Below are positions 6,944 to 13,685 of a stretch of DNA of 14,491 bases, one piece after another. The DNA lies in assembly GCA_964541895.1 (NCBI GenBank), contig CAZISM010000130.1, forward strand, positions 1 through 14,491, in the 5' to 3' direction. Positions within the stretch are counted from its first letter, which is position 1. Each line of letters opens with the position of its first letter. The notes below the pieces were generated by a model. That model was not told the origin of the DNA. It saw only the letters and a list, made by a program, of their open reading frames with translations, and did no database searches. This DNA comes from CAZISM01 sp964541895 (GTDB lineage Bacteria; Zhuqueibacterota; Zhuqueibacteria; Residuimicrobiales; Residuimicrobiaceae). Both the position numbers and the translations under genes were made by a program.

Positions 6944-8593
6944 ATGAAAAACATGAGATACCTTTTCTTGTTTCTTTTCTTTTGCATAACAGCTCATGCG
7001 CAGGAAATGGATAAAGGCGAATTACTCTACAACGGCATCACCCTGGCCAAACCCTGGCCGCCGCCCCTCGACTCGCTGACCAGACAGCCGATGCCGTTAC
7101 CATATCTGAACCATATGCCGGAGGTCATACCCATCGACATCGGTCGCCAGCTCTTTGTAGATGATTTTCTCCTCGAATCCTCCACAGCTGAACGTACATA
7201 CCATCTGGCGCAATTTCACAAAACCAATCCGGTCCTTAAACCAGACCGGCCGTGGGAATCGCAAATCCTCTCCGGCGGCCATCCGGCACCCACCGCCATG
7301 GTGTTCAGCGATGGCGTCTGGTTCGATCCCATAGATCGCCTCTTTAAAATGTGGTACATGGCCGGCTATGTTTCCGCCACCGCCTACGCAACGTCCCAAG
7401 ACGGCATCCTTTGGCAAAAACCACTGCTCGACGTCAAACCCGGCACCAACATCGTTCTGGATAAACCGCGCGACTCGGCAACACTCTGGCTCGATCAGGA
7501 AGAAAAAGACCCTAACCGCAGATACAAATTGTTCGTCATCGCACGCGATAAAAAAGAGTGGCTCGGTTCGCTCTATACCAGTGCCGACGGCATTCACTGG
7601 GGAGAGCCGGTAGCTGAGGACAGCACCACCGGCGATCGCACCACCATGTTCTACAATCCGTTTCGTCGCAAATGGGTGTTCAGCATCCGGGCCAATCAAA
7701 AGGGTTTGGGACGTTCGCGCAGCTACCGCGAATGCGACGATGCGGTGGCCGGCCTGTCCATCTACCAACCGGAAAAATCGCTCTGGGTTGGAGCCGACGT
7801 TAACGATCCCGTGCGACCTGATCTGAACCGGCCGCCAGAGTTGTACAACCTGGATGCGGTGGGTTATGAAAGCGTCATGCTCGGACTGTTCTCCGTCTGG
7901 CCGGGACAACCCAAAGACCGCGCCAAACCCAACTATATCTGTCTCGGCTTCAGCCGCGACGGTTTCCACTGGCATCGACCGGACCACCGCCCGTTCATTA
8001 ACGTCTCGGAGGAATACGGCGACTGGAACTGGGCTAACATTCAATCCGCCGGCGGCGGCTGCCTGGTGGTGGGCGACCGGCTCTATTTCTACTTCAGCGC
8101 CCGCGCCGGTGTGAAAGGTTCGTCAGCATCCGGCGTCTGCACCACAGGCCTGGCTACCTTGCGTCGCGACGGCTTTGCGTCGCTGGATGGCGGTAAAGAA
8201 GAAGCGGTCGTTGTCACGCATCCGGTACTCTTTAACGGCAAGCATCTGTTCGTCAATTCGGACAGTCGAAAAGGGAAATTGCTGGTGGAAATTCTTGACA
8301 AGGAAGGTCGAGTCATCGAGCCGTTCTGCAAAGCTAACTGCAAAGCTATTAAAAAAGATAAAACCCTGCAGCACGTGGAATGGAAACAGGCTAAAGATCT
8401 ATCTGCTCTTGCCGGTCAACCGGTGAAATTCCGTTTCTATCTGCGCAACGCCAGGCTCTATTCTTTTTGGCTCTCCCCGGATATCTCCGGTGCCAGCCAT
8501 GGTTATGTCGCCGCCGGCGGGCCGGGATTCACCGGGCCCAGTGATACGGTAGGAGGAGAGGCGTACAAGGCTGCGAAAAACATGACACCATAA
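6944..8593 (+). CDS. Secreted five-bladed beta-propeller protein, GH43/GH32-like
   Basis: A 549-residue protein. The start is set at ATG 6944 because AGGAGG lies at 6931-6936 and a clean signal peptide follows (YLFLFLFFCITAHA, cleavage before Q); the frame is open further upstream to 6803 but that part overlaps the previous gene. The mature part begins with IDIGRQLFVDDFLLE (D73-D74), an opening shared by uncharacterised GH32/GH43-superfamily propeller proteins. DGVWFDP (123-129) and FKMWYMAG (134-141) mark the first blade. Three Asp-box-like motifs, S-x-D-G-x-x-W at 151-157, 213-219 and 337-343, mark successive blades. The C-terminal 130 residues form a separate beta-rich region (VTHPVLFNGKHLFVN...). 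Likely role: glycan hydrolysis or binding together with the upstream protein. No catalytic triad can be assigned with confidence. Confidence 0.8.
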   Translation: MKNMRYLFLFLFFCITAHAQEMDKGELLYNGITLAKPWPPPLDSLTRQPMPLPYLNHMPEVIPIDIGRQLFVDDFLLESSTAERTYHLAQFHKTNPVLKPDRPWESQILSGGHPAPTAMVFSDGVWFDPIDRLFKMWYMAGYVSATAYATSQDGILWQKPLLDVKPGTNIVLDKPRDSATLWLDQEEKDPNRRYKLFVIARDKKEWLGSLYTSADGIHWGEPVAEDSTTGDRTTMFYNPFRRKWVFSIRANQKGLGRSRSYRECDDAVAGLSIYQPEKSLWVGADVNDPVRPDLNRPPELYNLDAVGYESVMLGLFSVWPGQPKDRAKPNYICLGFSRDGFHWHRPDHRPFINVSEEYGDWNWANIQSAGGGCLVVGDRLYFYFSARAGVKGSSASGVCTTGLATLRRDGFASLDGGKEEAVVVTHPVLFNGKHLFVNSDSRKGKLLVEILDKEGRVIEPFCKANCKAIKKDKTLQHVEWKQAKDLSALAGQPVKFRFYLRNARLYSFWLSPDISGASHGYVAAGGPGFTGPSDTVGGEAYKAAKNMTP

Positions 8594-8655
8594 CCAATCC
8601 AAAGCGCCAAGCGCCGCATTGACCTTCTTTTGCAGTGAGCAGTATCAGTTTCAGC

Positions 8656-9306
8656 TCAGGGAATCTTTATGTCCCCCGTAACCTGAAATGCGCGAAACAT
8701 GCCGGTGTCGTCAAACGAACCGACTCCAACTTGGCCCCATAAAAAGGTCTTGTCCATGGCGGTGAGCACCGGATGTTCCATGTCATCGATAAAGGCCTCA
8801 ATGCGTCCGCTGCCCACGTTTCTAACGACTTTCAGGTAATACCATTTTTTTTCTGTCAATCCGGCTGTGGAGCCACCGGCTGGTTCTGCATTGATTTTGC
8901 TTCGGTCACAGTTATTCACGATAGCGATAATGTTGTGGGCCTGATCGCTGATGCCGGAAAAATGAACATAATAAAAATGGGTGGAATCCTGGTAGCCGAA
9001 AAACAGACACAGGTCGCGGTATGCATTGGTTGTATCGGTCAGGCAATACCCTTGCACACTCAACTCAAAACTGGTCACGATCGGATCGATCAGGATGGCC
9101 CGGGAAGTCGGGGCCCGCCATCGCCCCATCTTGCCGGGTTTGAGGAGAGTCAGCTGCTCAGTACCAGCGAGGATTTCTATCCGCCAATGATCGGGGAAAT
9201 TCAAATCCCAGCGCGCTGGGCGGACCTCTTGCGTCGGAGGTTGTTTCGTAGCACAGCACAATAGCAGCAAAGGCAGGAACATGGTCAACCCAAATTTGTT
9301 CGACAT
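8656..9306 (-). CDS. Probable lipoprotein with a ConA-like / DUF1080-like domain
   Basis: A 216-residue protein convergent with the beta-propeller gene. The N-terminus (KFGLTMFLPLLLLCCATK) is a lipoprotein-like signal, but the residue before the probable lipidated cysteine is L or C rather than the usual G, A or S, so lipidation is uncertain. Residues 45-214 read as a jelly-roll: alternating strands with a DSTHFYYVHFSG core, a KKWYYLKVVRN...GRIEAFIDD segment and a terminal F..VTGDIKI strand. This pattern is seen in concanavalin A-like domains such as DUF1080 (3-keto-disaccharide hydrolase-type) proteins. GGAAA lies 6 nt before the ATG at 9306. Together with the neighbouring Gfo/Idh/MocA gene it matches the common pairing of DUF1080-type proteins with such oxidoreductases in sugar-degradation loci. 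Exact family and activity are not established. Confidence 0.7.
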   Translation of the reverse strand: MSNKFGLTMFLPLLLLCCATKQPPTQEVRPARWDLNFPDHWRIEILAGTEQLTLLKPGKMGRWRAPTSRAILIDPIVTSFELSVQGYCLTDTTNAYRDLCLFFGYQDSTHFYYVHFSGISDQAHNIIAIVNNCDRSKINAEPAGGSTAGLTEKKWYYLKVVRNVGSGRIEAFIDDMEHPVLTAMDKTFLWGQVGVGSFDDTGMFRAFQVTGDIKIP

Positions 9307-9551
9307 TTTGTCTTTCCGGTTACAGGGTAAAAAATGTAAAACGGTATTTCAAGCGACGGTGCCGGGTTACAGCCTGGCGAAGGGGGTCTACTAAATAACA
9401 TGCTGCAGCAACGGAAGAACCTCACCGCAACGACAGGATCACATTGTTCCAAAGGGGCGAGAATTTTTTCGCGTGAGCCGCATGCTACCCGGACGTCGAA
9501 CCCGGGAGACCGGCCGGTAAAAGTTACAGCAACTGAATTTTATGTTGTTTA
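9307..9551. other. 245-bp intergenic region with a GC-rich hairpin
   Basis: No gene is apparent. CCCGG (9488-9492) and CCGGG (9502-9506) can form a 5-bp hairpin with a 9-nt loop, followed by the palindrome CCGGCCGG near 9511-9518. There is no T-run, so a terminator is doubtful. A promoter for the minus-strand lipoprotein gene should lie here, but none stands out. Confidence 0.4.
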
Positions 9552-10703
9552 TCATACGGTTTCCGCTACAGCATACGGTGCACGATAGCTCCGCCTTAAG
9601 AATTTATTGGCGACCTCGTCCTCGAAACGGCCGGCATGGCCATCAAAAGTCAGGCTGCGGTTCCCCGTACGATGGGCGATATTGGCCATGTGAACCATGG
9701 TGCAGGCGCTGTGGGCCAGGAGGATATCGGCATTGGGCTTTTCACGCGATTTGACGCATTTCAGGAAATTCGCGTAATGCGGATCATCAGCCGGCCTTCC
9801 GTACATCTGATTGACCACTTTGCCGCCGGAGATGGTGACCTGCCAGCCGCCGCCATGGCGGCCAACCGTCATCATTTGTTCCGAACCGTACAGTTCGATG
9901 CGCGTAGCGTTCTGAGCCCAGTAGGGAAGCAGGTCGTTGCGCCGAATGGTGGCGCTGGTCTTTTGCATGTAGCGCGGGTAATTGGTCAATTCGAGTGTCA
10001 GAATGAAGGTATCGAACTCAAATGTCGCGATCTGGACATCCGGCGTTTCACGATCGTCAGGAAAGACTTTTCGTCCGCCTATGCAGGTGACCTTGTTTGG
10101 TATGCCCGGATCGCCCATCATCATCAGAGCAAGATCGAGCTGATGAATTCCGTCGTCAGCCAGATCGCCGCCGCTATAATCCCAGAATTTGTGCCAGTCA
10201 CCATTGAAAATTTGCTGATGATACGGCCGTTCAGGCGCCGGCCCCAGCCAGGCATCCCAATCGAAATTTTTCGGCACAGGCGCAGATTGATCGAGCTGGA
10301 ATGCATGGCCCAATTTGAGATTATAAACTTTTACCAACCCGATTTTGCCAAGCGCTCCTGATTTTATATATGCGAGCCCATCATGATTATAGGGAGCGCT
10401 GCGGTTCTGCGTTCCTACCTGGATAATGCGGTTGTATAATGAAGACGCGATCACAGGTTGCCGGCCATCGGCCGGGTGCAGACGGCCTGATTTGCGCCGC
10501 CCTCCTGAAAAAATAGACCGGAGCACACGCCCTATGCAGAGATCTTTTGCAGCGCGTGTGCCGAAGGGGAGGTTTGGCACATACAGTGCCGCGTGACACC
10601 CTGGTGGACATGGTCCGCCCTCCATAAGCGCGCAATCCTTTGCAGCCTGCTGATCACGCGGGCAAGCGATGGCATTTAATTCCGGCATTGATTTCTTGCC
10701 CAT
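9552..10703 (-). pseudogene. Gfo/Idh/MocA-family oxidoreductase lacking its NAD-binding N-terminus
   Basis: The frame is 383 codons. From about residue 90 (YNRIIQVGTQNRS) to the end it is a typical Gfo/Idh/MocA substrate-binding domain: ALGKIGLVKVYNL, W.KFWDYSGGDLADDGIHQLDLA (D184, H187, D190), then YYP-type strands and HYANFLKCVKSREKPNAD near the C-terminus. The first 90 residues are not a Rossmann fold. No GxGxxG is present, and where the family has the EKP active-site motif, the sequence AAKDLCIGRVLRSI suggests a degraded version (GRV in place of EKP). The predicted start also lies only 18 bp from, and inside the promoter region of, the divergent nuclease gene. The simplest reading is a gene whose 5' part was deleted or scrambled, so it should be unable to bind NAD(P) in the family way. 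Intact relatives are about 430 residues, often with a Tat signal, and oxidise sugars. Confidence 0.68.
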
Positions 10704-10716
10704 TTATTGATATTAT
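10688..10716 (+). promoter_or_regulatory. Promoter for the GIY-YIG nuclease gene, placed for leaderless transcription
   Basis: TTGATT at 10688-10693, a 17-bp spacer and TATTAT at 10711-10716. The -10 ends only 5 nt before the ATG at 10722, so transcription would start at or next to the A of the start codon. There is no Shine-Dalgarno sequence. Confidence 0.55.
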
Positions 10717-10721
10717 TATCC

Positions 10722-11687
10722 ATGCAGGTACATTTCACAGCCCAAATCAAACAGGCACCGCAAACAGCCGGAGTCTATGTGATGAGAAACGGCGATGCCG
10801 GCGTCATCTATGTGGGCAAATCCATCAATATCCGCAAACGGCTGCAGCAGCATGCCAAATCCCTGCAGGCAGGATGGTCGGATCGCAACCATCGCTGGAT
10901 CTATCATGTCAAGGATGTGAGCTGGCACGAGACCGATTCCGAGCTGTATGCCCTGCTGCTGGAAGATCAACTGATCAAACAATACTGGCCGGTCGGAAAC
11001 GTTCGCCAGAAAGATTTTCTCGAATACGCTTACCTGGCGGTTTCGAATGAAGCGATCCGGCAGTTGCTGGTGATCAATGCCCGCGAACGGGAGAATTATC
11101 AACACGTTTTCGGGCCGTTTCATAATATCTTTTATGCACAAGACATGGCCGAATTGGTGCAGATGCGCTTTCGTCTGCGTACGTGCCATGCGGTGAGCCA
11201 GGGCGGGTGTTTGCAAAGGGAAATCGGCAAATGCATCGGGCCATGCCGCAGTGAGGAGGCGAAGGCGCGATACGGTCCCACGGTCAGGCGTGCGATACAG
11301 TCGTTGTCGTCATACGATGCGTATTTCATCCGTTTTATGGAAAGCATGATAGAGGGCCATAGCCGGAAACAAGAGTTTGAAAAAGCAGCGCATTATAATA
11401 CCATGCGGCATCGCTATCATGCCATGATAAAGCGGCAGAATTTTTTGCATTTGTTTCGTGAACACGGACTATTAATCCGGGAAAACGGTCGCTGGGACAA
11501 TACGTTTATTTTTCTGCAAGGTCGTTTGATCCAAAGAAACGGCAAGCCATTTTCTGAAATATACCCTCTGCATGAATGGCAGCTGATCGATCGCGGACAG
11601 GTGATCTATCAATGGCTGCAAAGTAAAAAGCTCCAGGGTGCATTGGCGGTTATTGACCGGAAATACTTTCGTGATCTGGTGTTGTAA
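10722..11687 (+). CDS. UvrC-like GIY-YIG endonuclease of the Cho type
   Basis: A 321-residue homologue of the N-terminal half of UvrC, the 3'-incision module of nucleotide excision repair; E. coli Cho (about 295 aa) has the same layout. The GIY-YIG domain (about 10-95) shows GVY (17-19), IYVGKS (29-34), R38 and the catalytic glutamate E81 in LYALLLEDQLIK. A Cys cluster follows, C155, C163, C171, C175 (C-x7-C-x7-C-x3-C, with GKCIGPC), like the Fe-S cluster ligands described for UvrC. Then comes a UVR helical-hairpin motif (HSRKQEFEKAAHYNTMRHRY) that in UvrC contacts UvrB. The RNase H-like nuclease and helix-hairpin-helix domains of full UvrC are absent. The start is ATG 10722: a TTG at 10707 would extend the frame by five codons, but it overlaps the -10 box, and the next ATG would cut into the GIY motif. 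The gene is divergent from the Gfo/Idh/MocA remnant and functionally unrelated to it. Confidence 0.87.
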   Translation: MQVHFTAQIKQAPQTAGVYVMRNGDAGVIYVGKSINIRKRLQQHAKSLQAGWSDRNHRWIYHVKDVSWHETDSELYALLLEDQLIKQYWPVGNVRQKDFLEYAYLAVSNEAIRQLLVINARERENYQHVFGPFHNIFYAQDMAELVQMRFRLRTCHAVSQGGCLQREIGKCIGPCRSEEAKARYGPTVRRAIQSLSSYDAYFIRFMESMIEGHSRKQEFEKAAHYNTMRHRYHAMIKRQNFLHLFREHGLLIRENGRWDNTFIFLQGRLIQRNGKPFSEIYPLHEWQLIDRGQVIYQWLQSKKLQGALAVIDRKYFRDLVL

Positions 11688-11733
11688 GGCCGCTTTATAT
11701 TTATAATGAGCATGTTAGATAGTTGCGGGCGCT

Positions 11734-11772
11734 AGCCGCTTGCAGGAGCCGCTTGTAGCAGCCGCTTCCCGG
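11734..11772. repeat. Three tandem copies of a 13-bp unit (AGCCGCTTnnnnn)
   Basis: AGCCGCTT begins at 11734, 11747 and 11760, exactly 13 bp apart. The five trailing bases differ between copies (GCAGG, GTAGC, CCCGG). It could be an iteron-like array, a REP fragment or a degenerate minisatellite. Confidence 0.75.
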
Positions 11773-11821
11773 CAGCTGATTTTCGTCGCGCCGCTCTACA
11801 GTCACCACCACCATCGCCGTC

Positions 11822-11865
11822 AGGAGCCGGCTCCTACGATCCTCATGCGCGGTCGTCATACGACC
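11822..11865. repeat. Two adjacent perfect palindromes
   Basis: AGGAGCCGGCTCCT (11822-11835) is a 14-bp perfect palindrome. GGTCGT-CAT-ACGACC (11851-11865) is a 6-bp stem with a 3-nt loop. The AGGAGCCG core resembles the 'agccgctt/aggagcc' words of the tandem repeat just upstream, suggesting one repeat family. Confidence 0.7.
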
Positions 11866-11907
11866 CTATCCCTATATCCCCGCCCCGACAGCGGCGATGC
11901 GGTATCA

Positions 11908-11928
11908 GCCCAGACCGCAGACCTGGGC
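11908..11928. repeat. Inverted repeat GCCCAG / CTGGGC
   Basis: A perfect 6-bp stem around a 9-nt loop (ACCGCAGAC). An alternative pairing GCGGT/ACCGC overlaps it, so the site could switch between two folds. Confidence 0.55.
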
Positions 11929-12198
11929 GTAATGACAAAGATCAAGAGCCCCGCAAAGAGCGGCCCGATAGCTTCATGATCGCCCTGGGTAGACAGCTCT
12001 TCATCGTGCAAACGTATCGCGGGTTTTCGGACACCCACAAGATTCCCCGGGTGATCATGAAGAGCGAAAAGCTGTACGCTACATGCGCTGTTGCCAGACT
12101 CTTCTCCTCTGGCAGTCCCATCAGGGGCCCCCGGCGATGCCGTAAAACCTGAACTAGCAACCGATGACGAAAACGATCAAATCCGAAAGCCAAAGGTC

Positions 12199-12230
12199 AT
12201 CGGCTGTCGCTTGATCGTATCCCAGCCGAT
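12199..12230. repeat. Inverted repeat ATCGGCTG / CAGCCGAT near the end of the membrane-protein gene
   Basis: An 8-bp perfect stem with a 16-nt loop, lying 17 bp past the stop of the minus-strand gene ending at 12247. No T-run follows on the minus strand, so it is at best an atypical terminator or an RNA-stability hairpin. Confidence 0.45.
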
Positions 12231-12246
12231 CTGGTTAGCCTTGATC

Positions 12247-12504
12247 TCATGGCTTTCTAAAGAGCTCCTGGTGTCTCTTATAGCCAAATAGCGGAATGAG
12301 TGACAGAAAAAAATCTTTTGCTGGAATTTTTAAATAGCGACTGCGCAAATAAGTTATTACTGGTATATAGACGCACACGGACAGCAGCATGTATGCATTG
12401 GAATTAAGGATATGCGTTTTCAGTAAATGGTCTATGCCAATAAAAAGCAAGCCGGTCACAAAAGGACCGATAATCAAGCACAACAAAAATCGATTTCGTG
12501 TCAT
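12247..12504 (-). CDS. Small membrane protein, unknown function
   Basis: An 85-residue protein. ATG 12504 is chosen because GAGG (plus-strand CCTC at 12511-12514) sits 6 nt upstream; the open frame continues to 12561 with another ATG at 12516. Hydrophobic segments lie at residues 6-24 (FLLCLIIGPFVTGLLFIGI) and 37-53 (AYMLLSVCVYIPVITYL), and a third shorter one at 64-73. The tail is basic (GYKRHQELFRKP). I recognise no family. It lies 78 bp downstream of the lipoprotein gene on the same strand, in AT-rich DNA, so the two are probably co-transcribed. A role beside that lipoprotein (for example anchoring or self-protection) is only a guess. Confidence 0.62.
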   Translation of the reverse strand: MTRNRFLLCLIIGPFVTGLLFIGIDHLLKTHILNSNAYMLLSVCVYIPVITYLRSRYLKIPAKDFFLSLIPLFGYKRHQELFRKP

Positions 12505-12582
12505 ATGAATCCTCATTGAAAACCTGGATATGATGGCATATCTGGAGATATGATAAATCATTCTTGGCCAAGTAAAAAATCG

Positions 12583-13333
12583 TTATATCCACCCAAACCA
12601 TGAAGCAACTTGCTCTCCCAAACAATTGCCGACTATCATTGCAGCGCATTCAGGGCCAAATGCTACACAAAAAACAAATGTCACAGAGCCTTGTATTGTT
12701 CCACCACCCATATAATCAATTAAAGACTTTACACAAGCAGAGAAAGCATCTTTTTCAATTTCAGATGAACCGGGCGAGATCTTGGACAATTTATGAGGTG
12801 CCAATTCTTCAAGTACTGAATTATTTACCAATTTGAAGCCAAATACATATTTTTCTTTTACTTGATAAGTAAAAAACAATTCTCCCGATACAGTTTTTAT
12901 GTCTACTCGAAAGTGATTTTTTCCAACATTATATATCTCGTTGATAACAAAGTAAGGGGCAATCATATCTTTTTTTTGGAAACCAAAAATCGACGTATTC
13001 CGATTTATGCTGTTTCCAATTTTTTCTACGACCAGAATTTTTATTTCAGATCCGGGGATATCAACCCTTGATTCCTTAATAAAGTCGAACTTTTTACTAT
13101 CTACTACAATTTTGCCGATTTTCCGTTTCTGTTCAAGAAATTTTTCAAAGACGTTTTGGGTGTCGCCTTTTGATGCAAGTTTGCGATCCGATTGAAGTTG
13201 TGAAACTGAAGGATCTTCACTTTTTACAGGAGAAGATAAAATTGTTGGGTGATCCTGGCAGGCAGGAACCAAGCATAACAATTGTTGATATAACGAATAT
13301 CAGAACAAGTACACTTGTCTTAAATGATCTCAT
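12583..13333 (-). CDS. Lipoprotein with a Gly/Cys-rich hydrophobic C-terminus, frameshifted after the signal peptide
   Basis: The body is a 232-codon frame (13281-12583) but its own first codons give no proper signal. Upstream, in another frame, ATG 13333 opens a good lipoprotein signal: MRSFKTSVLVLIF..., ending VMLGSC, a canonical lipobox. That frame stops soon after, at 13276-13220. Removing one 4-bp GGCA unit at 13257-13264 joins them exactly as LGSC-QDHPTILSSP. The middle (residues 35-165 of the body) is a mixed alpha/beta domain without known motifs. The last 50 residues are unusual: C183, C205, C212, C220 in a Gly-rich hydrophobic tail with MGGG (191-194) and a final SWFGWI. This recalls cysteine-containing hydrophobic bacteriocin tails such as halocin C8-type peptides, but no family can be named. 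DNA here is AT-rich, unlike the neighbours, suggesting transfer. It could be a broken gene, a phase-variable one, or an assembly error. Confidence 0.6.
13257..13266. repeat. GGCA tetranucleotide repeat (2.5 copies) at a frame break
   Basis: The plus strand reads GGCAGGCAGG at the junction between the lipoprotein signal frame and the body frame. Losing one unit restores a continuous reading frame with the cysteine in place. Confidence 0.8.
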
Positions 13334-13685
13334 GGCAGACCATCATTTATTTGGTTTTGAAGCCTAGACCATAACTGATACCTGCTATATCAATTAAACA
13401 AAAATAACCATTGCTGTCAAGGGACAAAATCGCCACAAAGGCTATTATTTTTGTCATTTTTTTTGAACTTAATTCAATACAGTCAACATAAAATTAAACA
13501 GTAGATTATAAAGAATAGAAATGACCTATTAGCAATCATAAAATGCCAAAAACGTGAAAACCTGATTGTCACATGCGTGTAAAATCATACATCTGATGTT
13601 CTTTTTGACTATTAATACTGGCATGAAATGCGTTTAAATTTTGGGGCTGAATTTTGAATTTGATTTAATCCTTCTCTTGTATTTA
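13334..13685. other. 352-bp AT-rich spacer
   Basis: No credible gene on either strand. It holds the probable promoter of the lipoprotein gene and otherwise long A/T runs. No clear terminator follows the minus-strand metallophosphoesterase gene that ends at 13686. Confidence 0.6.
13392..13420 (-). promoter_or_regulatory. Candidate promoter of the lipoprotein gene
   Basis: On the minus strand, a consensus TTGACA (13420-13415) is followed after 17 bp by TTAATT (13397-13392). A start near 13385 would leave a leader of about 50 nt before ATG 13333. The -10 is a weak match. Confidence 0.4.

Larger units (their letters stand above)
11688..12246. other. 560-bp palindrome-rich non-coding region
   Basis: No reading frame here resembles a protein on either strand, although several short frames overlap. 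The stretch holds a 13-bp tandem repeat and a series of perfect short inverted repeats (listed separately), plus partly overlapping longer-range repeats: CTTCATGATC 11972-11981 with GATCATGAAG 12053-12062, and GCTCTTCAT 11996-12004 with ATGAAGAGC 12057-12065. It could be a REP/BIME-like mosaic, a structured RNA or an eroded mobile element. Confidence 0.5.

Noticed and set aside
7097..8044. 315-codon minus-strand frame opposite the beta-propeller gene
   Set aside because: Shadow frame. The plus strand has repeated S-x-D-G-x-x-W motifs and a good start; the minus frame has none.
9481..9520. tRNA-like T-arm (GTCGAACCCGGG)
   Set aside because: No matching acceptor, D-arm or anticodon arm can be built around it. 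It is only a GC-rich hairpin.
10716..11216. 166-codon minus-strand frame opposite the GIY-YIG gene
   Set aside because: The plus-strand protein carries all GIY-YIG catalytic residues; the minus frame is its shadow.
13615..13640. Sigma-54-like element TGGCATGAAATGCG
   Set aside because: The spacing between GG and GC is 8 rather than 10 bases, and no gene start follows at a suitable distance.
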